From the NCBI RefSeq assembly GCF_001423085.1, contig NZ_LMNU01000001.1, positions 229,648 to 293,647 of the forward strand: 64,000 nucleotides of DNA. Reading direction: 5' to 3'. Under the pieces are notes generated by a model, which was given only the letters and a program-made list of their open reading frames with translations, did no database searches and had not been told where the DNA came from. A program made the position numbers and the translations under genes. Of this stretch, positions 26,798-36,129 are shown one piece after another (position 1 is the first letter of the stretch; each line of letters begins with the position of its first letter). The stretch comes from Methylobacterium sp. Leaf125 (GTDB lineage: Bacteria; Pseudomonadota; Alphaproteobacteria; Rhizobiales; Beijerinckiaceae).

Positions 26798-28051
26798 TCA
26801 GGAGGCCACGGCCCGCACCACCGTCCGCATGGCGTCGAGAAGCTCGGCCAGATCCTGCGCCGGGATGGTGAGGGCCGGCGTCAGGTAGACGATGTCGCCG
26901 AAGGGGCGGACCCAGGTGCCCCGCGCCAGGAAGCGGCGCTTCAGGTCGGCCAGGTCGGGGGCCTGGCGGAACTGCACCACCCCGATCGCCCCCAGGACCC
27001 GGATGTCGGCGACGTGCGGCAGCCCGCGCAGGGGTTCGAGGCCGTCCGCCAGGGCCCCCGCGAGGGCCGCGGCCTGGTCGAGGCGCGGCTCGCGCGCGAA
27101 CAGGTCGAGGCTGGCATTGGCCGCCGCGCAGGCGAGCGGGTTGGCCATGAAGGTCGGCCCGTGCATGAGGGCGGCGCCGGGATCGTCGGCGAGGAAGCTC
27201 TCGAACACGGCCCCGGTGGCCACCGTGGCAGCCAGCGCCATCGTGCCCCCGGTGAGCGCCTTCGACAGGCACAGGATGTCCGGCACGATGCCGGCCTGGG
27301 TGCAGGCGAACAGGGTGCCGGTGCGCCCGAACCCGGTGAAGATCTCGTCGGCGATGAGCGGCAGGCCGTGGCGCCGCGCGAGCCGGGCCACGGTCGCCAG
27401 CACCTCGGGGGGGTGCATCCGCATGCCGCCGGCGCCCTGCACCAGGGGCTCCACGATCACGGCCGCCAGGGTCTCGCGCGCGGCCGCCAGGGTCGCGTCG
27501 AGGGCGGCGGCCTGCGCCGCCGTCCGGGGCAGGTCGCAGAAGACCTGGGTCGGCAGGTAGGCGCCGAAGCGCCGGTGCATGCCCTCGTCGGGGTCGCAGA
27601 CCGACATCGCCCCGAGGGTGTCGCCGTGATAGCCCTCGCGGAAGGCCAGGATGCGGGTGCGCCCGGCGACCCCCCGGTTGATCCACATCTGCACCGCCAT
27701 CTTCAGGGCGACCTCCACGGCCACCGAGCCGGAATCGGTGAAGAAGACGTGGTCGAGATCGCCCGGGAGCAGGGCCGCGAGGCGCGCGGCCAGCCGCTCC
27801 GCCGGGGCGTGGGTGAGCCCCCCGAACATCACGTGCGGCATCGCCTCGAGCTGCGCGGCCACGGCCGCCCGGATGTGGGGATGGTTGTAGCCGTGGGCTG
27901 CCGTCCACCACGAGGCGATGCCGTCGATCAGTTCGCGCCCGTCGGCGAGGACGATGCGCGACCCGTGCGTGCGCACGGCCTCCAGCGGCGGGGCCGCCCC
28001 CCGCATCTGTGTGTAGGGCCGCCAGAGATGTTGGATGTGCGGGCTGTCCAT
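26798..28051 (-). CDS. bioA: Adenosylmethionine-8-amino-7-oxononanoate aminotransferase
   Basis: A 417-residue PLP-dependent class III aminotransferase that makes 7,8-diaminopelargonate, using SAM as amino donor; it supplies the substrate of BioD. Diagnostic segments are HLWRPYTQM near the N terminus, GIASWWTAAHGYNHP, FTDSGSVAVEVALKMA, DEIFTGFGRTG and the PLP-Lys motif CLSKALTGG. I use the ATG at MDSPHIQHLW; the frame is open 75 bases upstream. It is separated from bioD by about 19 kb and is divergent from the first TonB receptor. Confidence 0.95.
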   Translation of the reverse strand: MDSPHIQHLWRPYTQMRGAAPPLEAVRTHGSRIVLADGRELIDGIASWWTAAHGYNHPHIRAAVAAQLEAMPHVMFGGLTHAPAERLAARLAALLPGDLDHVFFTDSGSVAVEVALKMAVQMWINRGVAGRTRILAFREGYHGDTLGAMSVCDPDEGMHRRFGAYLPTQVFCDLPRTAAQAAALDATLAAARETLAAVIVEPLVQGAGGMRMHPPEVLATVARLARRHGLPLIADEIFTGFGRTGTLFACTQAGIVPDILCLSKALTGGTMALAATVATGAVFESFLADDPGAALMHGPTFMANPLACAAANASLDLFAREPRLDQAAALAGALADGLEPLRGLPHVADIRVLGAIGVVQFRQAPDLADLKRRFLARGTWVRPFGDIVYLTPALTIPAQDLAELLDAMRTVVRAVAS

Positions 28052-28155
28052 GACCCGCAGGGGATGGGCCGGCGCAGACCCCGGGTCAAGGCGGGGCGCG
28101 ATGCTCCGCGTGGGACCCGGGATCATTCGGCATGAGGTTTAGTTTGTGAAATATA

Positions 28156-28185
28156 TTGATATCCTGACATATATAACAGTATAGT
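28156..28185 (+). promoter_or_regulatory. Candidate promoter of the first TonB receptor
   Basis: In a markedly AT-rich island (about 28138-28232) TTGATA (28156-28161) and TATAGT (28180-28185) are 18 bases apart, a fair sigma-70-type pair about 85 bases before the receptor ATG. The AT richness stands out sharply from the surrounding DNA. Confidence 0.5.
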
Positions 28186-28189
28186 TAGA

Positions 28190-28203
28190 TATATTCCAAT
28201 ATA
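28190..28203. promoter_or_regulatory. Candidate operator dyad downstream of the receptor promoter
   Basis: TATATT-CC-AATATA is a 6-bp inverted repeat with a 2-base centre, placed just after the putative -10 and so near the transcription start. It is a plausible site for an iron-responsive repressor, but it does not match a Fur, Irr or RirA consensus that I can recall. Confidence 0.35.
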
Positions 28204-28269
28204 CGCGACGGATATTGTTATAAAGTCAAGACTATCCTACGGCAGATCGACCCCCGACCAGGAGCGATC

Positions 28270-30519
28270 ATGTCCCGTCAGGCCCGACGTCATCACCGCA
28301 TCTCGTCCTGCGTCCGGAAACCTGCGGGTCCGGCCGCATGGATCTCGCCATGGACCTCGCCATGGATCTCGACGCGGTGGATTTCGGCGGGATGGATCTC
28401 GGGGGCCGCGCTCCTGCTCCAGGCCGGGCCGACGGCCGCGCAGCAGCCCGATTTCTCGTCCGTCGCCCTCGATGAGATCCGGGTCGCGGGCGACGGCGGG
28501 GCGGTGATCGGCTACCAGCCCCGGCGCACGAGCTTCGGAGCGGGGTCCGACACGGCCCTCCTCGACACACCGGCCAACATCGCCATCGTGCCGAACGCCG
28601 TGCTGCGCGATCAGCGGGTGCTGAGCCTCGACGAGGCCCTGCGCAACGTCAGCAGCGTGGTGCAGACCAACAGCCTCGGCGGCACGCAGGAGGCCGTCAT
28701 CCGGCGCGGCTTCGGCTTCTCCCGTGACAGCTCGATCCTGCGCGACGGGCGCCGCACGGTTCTGCAGCAGAACTTCAACCATGCCATCGAGCGGGTCGAG
28801 GTCCTGAAGGGTCCGGCCTCGCTCCTCTACGGCATCTCGGATCCCGGCGGCCTGATCAACCTCGTCTCGAAACGTCCGGACTTCACGCCTCGCGGCTCCC
28901 TCGACCTGACCGGGACGAGCTTCGGCGGCGGTCTCGTCCAGGCCGACCTCACCGGCCCGATTCAGGACACCAACCTCGCCTACCGGGTCGTCGGCGATTT
29001 TCAGGACTACGCCTACTGGCGCAATTTCGGGCAGATCCGCCGGCAGGTCGTCGCCCCGTCGCTGACCTGGCGCGGTGACGACACCACCGTGACGGTGGGC
29101 TACGAATTCACGCACTACGCCATCCCCTTCGACCGGGGCACGACCTTCGACCGGCGCACCGGGCGCGCCCTTCGCGTGCCCCGCGACCGCCGCTTCGACG
29201 AGCGCGTCAGCAAGGTGGACGCCGAGAGCCATCTCGCCACGATCGATGTCGACCACAGGTTCGACGCGGATTGGAGGCTTCACTTCGGCTACAGCTATTC
29301 GCGGCTCGGCTACGACGACAACCAGATCCGACCCGTCGCCTACAATTCCGACACGCGCCTCCTGACGCGCCGGGCGGACGCGACGCGCGGCGGGGATTTC
29401 GAGGCCCACGTGGCCCGCCTCGACCTGACGGGGCGCTTCGAGACCTTCGGCCTGCGCAACGATCTCCTTGCCGGGGCGATGGTCGAGCGGATCGACTATT
29501 ATCGGAAGACCAGCGTGCGGGGACCGAACGTCGGCGGGTTCGACCCGTTCGACCCCGTCTACGGCCTGATGGGCGCCTCCGACCGGGTCTCGCTGGCGGC
29601 CAGCAACAACCGCGACCGACTCAGCAACACCAGCCTCTATCTTCAGGATTCGCTCCACCTCACCGACCGGCTCATCCTGGTGGGCGGGATCAGCGCCCAG
29701 ATCTACGACCAGCTCGCCTATGAGGGCCGCCCCGCCGTGATCTCGACCGCCATCGACGGCGTGAAGCCGGTGCCGCGGGCCGGGCTCGTCTACAAGCTCG
29801 CGCCCAATCTCTCGCTCTATGGAAGCTACACGCAGTCCTTTCGCCCCAACGTCACCGACCTCGATGTGACCGGGGCGCTGCTGCCGGAAGAGGGGACGGC
29901 CTACGAGGTGGGGGTCAAGGCGGAGGTCGCCGACGGCCTCCTGATCACCGGCGCGATGTTCGATGCCGAGAAGAGCAACGTGCTGATCACCCAGGTGATC
30001 GACGGCACCCGCTTCGGCTCGACCGCGGGCAAGGTGCGCTCGCGTGGCTTCGAACTCGATTTCGCGGGGCAGATCCTGCCCGACTGGGCCGTGATCGGCA
30101 GCTACGGCTTCACCCAGGCGGTCGTCACCGAGGATCCGGTGCTCGCCGGCAAGCAGCTCCAGAACACGCCGCGCGTCACGGCCTCGCTGTTCCTCACCCA
30201 CCAGCTCGGCGCCGTCGCCGACGCGACGGCGTTCGGCTCGACCCTCCTCGGCCCTGGCTTCCTGGAGGCCGGGTTCGGCAGCCGCTACGTCGGGGGCCGC
30301 CCCGGAGACGCGGCCAACAGCTTCACCATGCCGGACTACGTGGTCTGCGACGCGTTCCTGTCTTACCGGACCCAAGTGAACGGCCTGCCGACCACTCTGC
30401 AGCTCAACCTGAAGAACCTGTTCGACGAGACCTATTATCCCTCGGCCGGCGCCAGCAACCTGCTGGTGGCGGTGGGCGAGCCCTTCCAGGCCCTGGTCAC
30501 CGCCCGCGTCGCCTGGTGA
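28270..30519 (+). CDS. TonB-dependent siderophore receptor (first of two)
   Basis: A 749-residue outer-membrane receptor of the FhuA/FoxA type. The plug domain starts about residue 80 (DTPANIAIVPNAVLRDQRV...SLDEALRNVS, GFGFSRDSSILRDGRRT, VEVLKGPASLLYG), followed by the 22-strand barrel and a C-terminal NLKNLFDETYYP ending in VTARVAW with the terminal aromatic. The leader is odd: Trp-Ile-Ser/Thr units repeat before a hydrophobic ISGAALLLQAG stretch and cleavage after TAA. ATG is preceded by AGGAG. The next gene encodes a close paralogue. Confidence 0.92.
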   Translation: MSRQARRHHRISSCVRKPAGPAAWISPWTSPWISTRWISAGWISGAALLLQAGPTAAQQPDFSSVALDEIRVAGDGGAVIGYQPRRTSFGAGSDTALLDTPANIAIVPNAVLRDQRVLSLDEALRNVSSVVQTNSLGGTQEAVIRRGFGFSRDSSILRDGRRTVLQQNFNHAIERVEVLKGPASLLYGISDPGGLINLVSKRPDFTPRGSLDLTGTSFGGGLVQADLTGPIQDTNLAYRVVGDFQDYAYWRNFGQIRRQVVAPSLTWRGDDTTVTVGYEFTHYAIPFDRGTTFDRRTGRALRVPRDRRFDERVSKVDAESHLATIDVDHRFDADWRLHFGYSYSRLGYDDNQIRPVAYNSDTRLLTRRADATRGGDFEAHVARLDLTGRFETFGLRNDLLAGAMVERIDYYRKTSVRGPNVGGFDPFDPVYGLMGASDRVSLAASNNRDRLSNTSLYLQDSLHLTDRLILVGGISAQIYDQLAYEGRPAVISTAIDGVKPVPRAGLVYKLAPNLSLYGSYTQSFRPNVTDLDVTGALLPEEGTAYEVGVKAEVADGLLITGAMFDAEKSNVLITQVIDGTRFGSTAGKVRSRGFELDFAGQILPDWAVIGSYGFTQAVVTEDPVLAGKQLQNTPRVTASLFLTHQLGAVADATAFGSTLLGPGFLEAGFGSRYVGGRPGDAANSFTMPDYVVCDAFLSYRTQVNGLPTTLQLNLKNLFDETYYPSAGASNLLVAVGEPFQALVTARVAW
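28336..28405 (+). repeat. 12-bp repeats in the receptor leader
   Basis: Units of the type ATGGATCTCGCC recur three times in a row (28336 onward), then twice more in diverged form. They are translated as Trp-Ile-Ser-Pro, Trp-Thr-Ser-Pro, Trp-Ile-Ser-Thr and so on inside the export signal. Confidence 0.6.
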
Positions 30520-30624
30520 GCGGGCGCACCGAAGCCGGGCGGGATGCCGGGTCACCACAGACTCTGATACCGGGACGAACCGGCCGGTCTGATCTTGCGT
30601 TCACTGCACGAGATCCAAGAATCA

Positions 30625-30632
30625 TTCTAGAA
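30625..30632. promoter_or_regulatory. Palindrome TTCTAGAA before the second receptor
   Basis: A perfect 8-bp palindrome in the short lower-GC stretch between the two receptor genes. It resembles the core of iron-control elements bound by Irr in rhizobia, but it is too short to assign. Confidence 0.25.
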
Positions 30633-30735
30633 CTCGACTTCTCTTCTGTTTTTGAATGCTTCTAATATTGGCATTCACAATGGAAATTCCGCGGGGGAGC
30701 CGGTAGAGGTACCGGCTTCTCCGCACGGACCCGTC

Positions 30736-32931
30736 ATGCCTTCCGCTCCCCGCCCGTTCGCCGCCACGCGGCGGCCCCTGCCGACCGGCCTTCTCCTACT
30801 CCTCGCCACCGGGACCGCCGTGCAGGCCCAGGGCGCTTCGGACCAGGCGGCGTCGCCGTCCGCCGTCACCCTCGAGGAACTCAGCGTGGCCGGTCTGGGC
30901 AACGGACTCGCCACCGTCGGCTACCAGCCCAGGCGCTCGACCTTCGGGGCGGGCGCCGACACCGCGATCCTCGACACGCCGGCCAACATCGCCGTGGTCT
31001 CCGCCGGGGTGCTGCGCGACCAGCGCGTGATCTCGCTCGACGAAGCCCTGCGCAACGTCAGCGGCATCGCCCAGACCAACAGCGTCGGCGGCACGCAGGA
31101 GGCGGTGGTGCGGCGCGGCTTCGGCACCTTCCGCGACGACTCGATCCTGCGGGACGGCCGGCGCACCGTGCTGCAGCAGAACTTCAGCTACGCCATCGAG
31201 CGCGTGGAGGTGCTCAAGGGCCCGGCCTCGCTCCTCTACGGCATCACCGACCCGGGCGGCCTGATCAACCTCGTCTCGAAGCGGCCCGAGTTCACCGCGC
31301 ACGGCTCGCTCAACCTCACGGGGACGAGTTTCGACGGCGGCCTCGTGCAGGGCGATCTCACCGGACCGATCGCGGGCACCAACCTCGCCTACCGGATGGT
31401 GGCCGACCTCCAGAGCTACGCCTACTGGCGCAACTTCGGCCATCTCGGCCGGCAGGTCGTGGCCCCCTCGCTGACCTGGCAGGGCGACGACACCACCGTG
31501 ACGGTGGGCTACGAGTTCGGGCATTACCGCGTGCCCTACGACCGCGGCACGATCTTCGATCCCCGCACCGGGCGCGCCTTGCGGGTGCCGCGGGACCGGC
31601 GCTTCGACGAACGTTCGAGCGAGCACGCGGCCACCAGCCATCTCGCCACCCTCGACGTCGACCACCGCTTCGACAACGATTGGAAGCTCCACTTCGGCTA
31701 CACCTACTCCCATCTCGGCTACGACGAGGACCAGATCCGGCCGGTCACCTATGTCCCGGCCACCGGCCTCCTCACCCGCCGGGCCGACGGCACCCGCGAC
31801 GCGGACTTCAACGCCCACGTCGCCCGCCTCGACCTGACCGGCAGCTTCGACACCGCCGGCCTGCGCCACGACCTCCTGGCCGGCGTGACCTACGAGAACA
31901 TCGATTACGGCCGGCCCGACATCATCCGGGGTCCGAACCGGGCGGGGTTCAACCCGTTCCGGCCGGTCTACGGCACCCTCGCGGCGGTGCCGGTGATCTC
32001 GCCCGCCGACAGCAACCTGCGCGAACGCTTAGTGAATACCAGCCTCTATCTGCAGGACTCCCTGCACCTCGGCGACCAGTGGATCCTGGTCGCCGGGGTC
32101 AGCACGCAGATCTTCGACCAGTTCGGCGCCAAGGGGACGCCGGCGGTGGCCTATACCGACATCGACGGGGTCCGCGTCCTGCCGCGGGTCGGCCTCGTCT
32201 ACAAGCTCGCCCCCCATCTCTCGCTCTACGGCAGCTACGCGCAGTCCTTCAAACCCAACACCTCGCTGGCCAACATCGTCGGAGCCCTGCCACCCGAGGA
32301 GGGGGAGTCCGTCGAAGTCGGCGTGAAGGCGGAGATCGCGGCCGGCCTGACCGTCACGGGGGCGATGTTCGACATCGACAAAGCGAACGTGCTGGTGACG
32401 CAGGTCAACGGCCAGGGCCTCACCGTGGCGACCACCGCCGGCAAGGTGCGCTCGCGCGGCTTCGAGCTCGACGTCGCCGGTCAGATCCTGCCCGACTGGG
32501 CGGTGATCGCCAGCTACGGCTTCACCCAGGCCGAGGTCACCCAGGATCCGGTGCTGGTGGGCAAGCAGCTCCTGAACACCCCGCGGGTCACCGCCTCGGC
32601 CTTCCTCACGCACCAGTTCGGGGCCGTCGCCGAGCCGGCGGAGTTCGGCGCGACGCGGCTGGGCGCCGGCTTCCTGGAAGCGGGCTTCGGGGCACGCTAC
32701 GTCGGCGTCCGCCCAGGGGACGCCGCCAACAGCTTCGCTCTGCCGGACTACGTCGTCTGCGACGCGTTCCTCGCCTACAACACCCAGGTGAACGGCTTGC
32801 CGACCACGCTCCAGCTCAACCTCAAGAACCTGTTCGACCGCACCTATTACCCCTCGTCGGGGGGCAGCAACCTGCTGGTGGCGGTGGGCGAACCCTTCCA
32901 GGCCCTGGTGACCGCACGGGTGGCGTGGTGA
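30736..32931 (+). CDS. TonB-dependent siderophore receptor (second of two)
   Basis: A 731-residue paralogue of the preceding receptor: long blocks match residue for residue (for example DQRVISLDEALRNVS, GPASLLYGI, and the last 60 residues around NGLPTTLQLNLKNLF). Loops facing outside differ, so ligand range may too. The signal peptide is conventional (TGLLLLLATGTAVQA). I choose the ATG at 30736 because the signal follows it directly; the frame stays open to a TTG at 30652. Its stop overlaps the next GTG by four bases, tying it to the PepSY protein. Confidence 0.92.
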   Translation: MPSAPRPFAATRRPLPTGLLLLLATGTAVQAQGASDQAASPSAVTLEELSVAGLGNGLATVGYQPRRSTFGAGADTAILDTPANIAVVSAGVLRDQRVISLDEALRNVSGIAQTNSVGGTQEAVVRRGFGTFRDDSILRDGRRTVLQQNFSYAIERVEVLKGPASLLYGITDPGGLINLVSKRPEFTAHGSLNLTGTSFDGGLVQGDLTGPIAGTNLAYRMVADLQSYAYWRNFGHLGRQVVAPSLTWQGDDTTVTVGYEFGHYRVPYDRGTIFDPRTGRALRVPRDRRFDERSSEHAATSHLATLDVDHRFDNDWKLHFGYTYSHLGYDEDQIRPVTYVPATGLLTRRADGTRDADFNAHVARLDLTGSFDTAGLRHDLLAGVTYENIDYGRPDIIRGPNRAGFNPFRPVYGTLAAVPVISPADSNLRERLVNTSLYLQDSLHLGDQWILVAGVSTQIFDQFGAKGTPAVAYTDIDGVRVLPRVGLVYKLAPHLSLYGSYAQSFKPNTSLANIVGALPPEEGESVEVGVKAEIAAGLTVTGAMFDIDKANVLVTQVNGQGLTVATTAGKVRSRGFELDVAGQILPDWAVIASYGFTQAEVTQDPVLVGKQLLNTPRVTASAFLTHQFGAVAEPAEFGATRLGAGFLEAGFGARYVGVRPGDAANSFALPDYVVCDAFLAYNTQVNGLPTTLQLNLKNLFDRTYYPSSGGSNLLVAVGEPFQALVTARVAW

Positions 32932-34178
32932 GGTACCTGCGCGCCGTCCTGTTCCAGTTGCACTGGCTGCTGGGGCTCGGGGCGGGGCTGATCCTGGCCG
33001 TGGCGGGCGTCACCGGTGCGCTCCTCAGCTACGAGGACGCCATCGGCGAGGCCTTCGACGCGGACCTGATCCGCGTCGCCCCCCGGTCGGGGGATCCGCT
33101 CACGCCGGACGCCCTCCTGGCCCGCTTCCATGCCCAACGGCCCGACACGGTGGCGAACCTGACGCTCTCGGCCGAGCCCGCCACCGCCGCGATCGTACGG
33201 CTCGGGCGCGATCCCGCCACCGGCCAGCGGCCGCCCGCCCTCTACCTCGACCCCTATGACGGCACGGTGCGGGGCGCTGCGCGGACGGAGGAGGCCTTCG
33301 CGACCATCCGGCGCCTCCATCGCTGGCTGCTCCTGCCCGGCGACGGCAAGGGCTGGGGCCGGACCCTGACCGGCGCGAGCGTCGTCGCGCTCCTCGTCCT
33401 CCTCTGCACCGGTCTCTACCTGCGCTGGCCGAAGGTGATGTCCCTGCGGATCTGGCTGAAGCCCCATCTCCGGCAATGGGGCCGGCCGACCTACTGGTCG
33501 CTGCACGCGGTGGCCGGAACCTGGGTGCTGCCGGTCTACCTCGTCATCGCCCTGAGCGGGCTGTGGTGGTCCTTCGACGGCTATCGCGAGGTCGTCTCCG
33601 CCCTCCTCACCCGCGGCGAGACCATCACACGGATGGCGGATGGCAAGCCACCGGCGGAGAAGACGAACGGGCCGGCCGCCGGCCGGCGGGATGCCGCGGC
33701 GAAGGGCGAGGCTGCAGGTGGGGGCCGTCGGAAGGATGAGGGGCTGGGCAGCGCAGGAGCGCCGTCCCTCGACGCGGCCTGGTCGGCCTTCCGTACGGCG
33801 GATGACGGACACTTCACCCGTGCCACCCTGCTCCTGCCCGCGGGCCTCAGCGGGCCGGTGCGCATCCGCTCCGAGAATCGGAACGGCTGGCGCGACGACA
33901 CACGGATCGAAGCGGCCAGTGCACGCATCCTCGTGCGCGAGATCGGAGGGGAGCGCCCGCTCGGCGTCCGCATCGCCGGCAACATGCTCGACGTGCACAG
34001 CGGGCGCATCTTCGGGCCCCTCGGCCCCCCGGTCTTCCTCGTCGCGGCCCTGACGATGCCGCTGTTCCTCGTGACGGGGCTACTGCTCTACATCGGGCGC
34101 CGCGCGGCGAAGGCGCGGCGGCGCGTGCAAGCGGGGGCGAACCCCACCGCGACCTCCGCACTCAGCCCGCGCGCTTGA
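32928..34178 (+). CDS. PepSY-associated membrane protein, probable siderophore-iron reductase
   Basis: A 416-residue inner-membrane protein of the PepSY_TM family. Four main hydrophobic helices are visible (about 8-30, 140-160, 190-215, 370-395), with conserved His residues in QLHWLLGL, RLHRWLLL, YWSLHAVAG and LDVHSGRIF, the pattern thought to bind haem. Members next to TonB siderophore receptors (FoxB/FhuE-associated type) reduce ferric siderophore in the periplasm to release iron. A charged, Gly/Lys-rich insert near residues 240-275 looks flexible. GTG overlaps the receptor stop (GTGA), so receptor and reductase are co-translated. Confidence 0.85.
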   Translation: MRYLRAVLFQLHWLLGLGAGLILAVAGVTGALLSYEDAIGEAFDADLIRVAPRSGDPLTPDALLARFHAQRPDTVANLTLSAEPATAAIVRLGRDPATGQRPPALYLDPYDGTVRGAARTEEAFATIRRLHRWLLLPGDGKGWGRTLTGASVVALLVLLCTGLYLRWPKVMSLRIWLKPHLRQWGRPTYWSLHAVAGTWVLPVYLVIALSGLWWSFDGYREVVSALLTRGETITRMADGKPPAEKTNGPAAGRRDAAAKGEAAGGGRRKDEGLGSAGAPSLDAAWSAFRTADDGHFTRATLLLPAGLSGPVRIRSENRNGWRDDTRIEAASARILVREIGGERPLGVRIAGNMLDVHSGRIFGPLGPPVFLVAALTMPLFLVTGLLLYIGRRAAKARRRVQAGANPTATSALSPRA

Positions 34179-34250
34179 CCCTCCGACCGGTTTTCGACAG
34201 GTTCCGCCGCCACAGCTCCCGACCCCGACCGCTGCAACTCCTGAGATCCG

Positions 34251-35264
34251 ATGTCGTCTGGCGACGAATCCGCCGTTCCGCCCGCCGCATCCGCGCCCGA
34301 GCGACGCTTCACGATCTGCCGCGAGGACGAGCTGGTGCCGCCCGCGATCGCCGGTGCCATCGCGGCGATCGGGAATTTCGACGGGGTGCATCTGGGTCAC
34401 CGGGCCCTGATCGCCGCCGTGCGGGAGACCGCGCGGGAGGCCGCCCGCCCGGCGGTTGCCCTCACCTTTGAGCCGCATCCGCGCGCCTATTTCGCGCCGC
34501 ATCTCCCCATGTTCCGCCTCACAGACGCGGACGCCAAGGAGATCGTCTTCGCCCATCTCGGCCTCGACGGGCTCATCGTGCGCCGCTTCGACGCCACCCT
34601 GGCGGGCACCGGCGCGCGCGACTTCGTCGAGGGGCTGCTGGTGCGCGACCTCGGTGTTGCGGGCGTCGTCATCGGCCACGACTTCCATTTCGGCCGAGGT
34701 CGCGAGGGCACCCCGGCGCTCCTCGCCGATCTCTGCGCGCAAGCGGGCCTGAGTTGCCGGATCATCCCTCCTGTCGCCCTGAGCGCGGGCGCGGAGCCGG
34801 TCTCGTCGAGTGCGATCCGCGCGGCCCTTACCGAGGGTGCGGTGGCGCGAGCCAACGCGCTCCTCGGCTATCGCTGGTTCGTCTCAGGCGAGGTCCGCCA
34901 CGGCGACAAGCGCGGACGCACCCTCGGCTATCCCACCGCCAACGTGGCGCTGCCCGCCTGCAATCTCGCCCACGGCATCTACGCGGTCCGGGTGCGCCTG
35001 CCCGACAGCCGGGTGAAGGACGGGGTCGCCAGCTACGGCCGGCGCCCGACCTTCGATGATGGCGCCCCGCTCCTCGAGGTCAATCTGTTCGATTTCTCCG
35101 GCGACCTCTATGGCCAGACGATCGCAGTGGAGTTCCTGGAGTATCTCCGCGGGGAGGTCCGCTTCGACGGAGCGGAGGCCTTGATCGCTCAGATGCATCG
35201 CGACGCGGCCGAGGCCCGTCGGATCACCGCCGAGAATGCCGTCCCCTCGATGCTCGACGCCTGA
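34251..35264 (+). CDS. ribF: Bifunctional riboflavin kinase/FAD synthetase
   Basis: A 337-residue cytosolic enzyme making FMN and then FAD from riboflavin. The N-terminal FAD synthetase (nucleotidyltransferase) domain has GNFDGVHLGHRAL (about 41-53), VIGHDFHFGRGREG and SSSAIRAAL; the C-terminal flavokinase has GDKRGRTLGYPTAN and the catalytic-Glu region LLEVNLFDF. It follows the siderophore genes by 72 bases on the same strand and ends eight bases before the convergent YcgN-like gene. Confidence 0.96.
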   Translation: MSSGDESAVPPAASAPERRFTICREDELVPPAIAGAIAAIGNFDGVHLGHRALIAAVRETAREAARPAVALTFEPHPRAYFAPHLPMFRLTDADAKEIVFAHLGLDGLIVRRFDATLAGTGARDFVEGLLVRDLGVAGVVIGHDFHFGRGREGTPALLADLCAQAGLSCRIIPPVALSAGAEPVSSSAIRAALTEGAVARANALLGYRWFVSGEVRHGDKRGRTLGYPTANVALPACNLAHGIYAVRVRLPDSRVKDGVASYGRRPTFDDGAPLLEVNLFDFSGDLYGQTIAVEFLEYLRGEVRFDGAEALIAQMHRDAAEARRITAENAVPSMLDA

Positions 35265-35272
35265 GGCCACGC

Positions 35273-35827
35273 CTATTCGGCATCGTCCTCGGTCTCCGGC
35301 GTGCGATTGGGCCAGGTTACGATCCGATCGAGGAGTTCGTCGGCGGTGAACTCCTCCTCGTTGCCGGAGACGCGGCCACGCACGGAGATGCCGGCCTCGT
35401 GCACGCTGGCCGCGCGGCCTGAAACCAGCGGATGCCAAGCATAGAGATCGCGGCCTTCGCGGATCAGGCGATAGGCGCAGGTCGGCGGCAGCCACGGGAT
35501 CGTGCGCACCGCCTCGGGCGTCAGGCGCACGCAGTCGGGCACCCGCTTCTGGCGGCGTGCGTAGTCGCGGCAGCGGCAGCCATGGCCGTCGAGGAGGGTG
35601 CAGCCGACATCGGTGTGGTAGACCTCCGCCGTATCCTCGTCCTCGAGCTTGAGGAGGCAGCAGCGACCGCAGCCGTCGCACAGGCTCTCCCACTCGACCG
35701 GGGACATCGCCTCCAGGCTCTTGGTCCGCCAGAACGGCTCGGCGGTCGGGGAAGCCGGGAGATTGGAACGGGCGGTTTCGGGGAAGGCCTGCTGCGTTTG
35801 AGAACGCGCGGCCGAGCGGTCCCGCAT
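35273..35827 (-). CDS. YcgN/YkgJ family cysteine cluster protein (UPF0260)
   Basis: A 184-residue protein with the Cys cluster of UPF0260: [32 protein letters not shown] and DCVRLT, likely metal or Fe-S binding. [24 protein letters not shown] is the standard opening of this family. The function is unknown. The ATG at MRDRSAA is chosen for family fit; the frame is open 141 bases upstream. It converges with ribF and diverges from the penicillin-binding protein gene. Confidence 0.9.
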   Translation of the reverse strand: MRDRSAARSQTQQAFPETARSNLPASPTAEPFWRTKSLEAMSPVEWESLCDGCGRCCLLKLEDEDTAEVYHTDVGCTLLDGHGCRCRDYARRQKRVPDCVRLTPEAVRTIPWLPPTCAYRLIREGRDLYAWHPLVSGRAASVHEAGISVRGRVSGNEEEFTADELLDRIVTWPNRTPETEDDAE

Positions 35828-36129
35828 GGGGAACACCTTGGGCTGGGAGCGGCGAGGATCCGGATGATCCGCTCCTGTGCCGCAACGCGGCCCCGGGAGC
35901 AAGCGTTGCCGGCGCACGGCATGACGCCGCGCCGCGTCGGGAGGCGCCACGCCACCACGCCGCCCCATTCCAGCATCAAGGTTAAGAACAGGTTATGGCC
36001 TGCGGCGGCGGGACGCTTGCCCTTGTCGGGCGTTCCCGCGAACGAAGCCTCGCGGCCGGGCGCGGGTGTTGTTAGGATCGCGCGGGCCGGCGTCGTGCCG
36101 GAACCGGGTGCGGAAGGACTGGAACTCAG
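35828..36129. other. Divergent intergenic region before the penicillin-binding protein
   Basis: About 300 bases between divergent genes. It holds a small lower-GC patch (AAGGTTAAGAACAGGTTATGG near 35980) that may contain a promoter, but no recognisable consensus pair or dyad. Confidence 0.35.

Noticed and set aside
26483-28135. Plus-strand frame opposite the receiver gene and bioA
   Set aside because: Translation is His/Gly/Arg-rich without motifs; bioA on the minus strand is certain.
28237-30558. Long minus-strand frame opposite the first TonB receptor
   Set aside because: Antisense shadow of a GC-rich receptor gene; no ribosome site or recognisable protein features.
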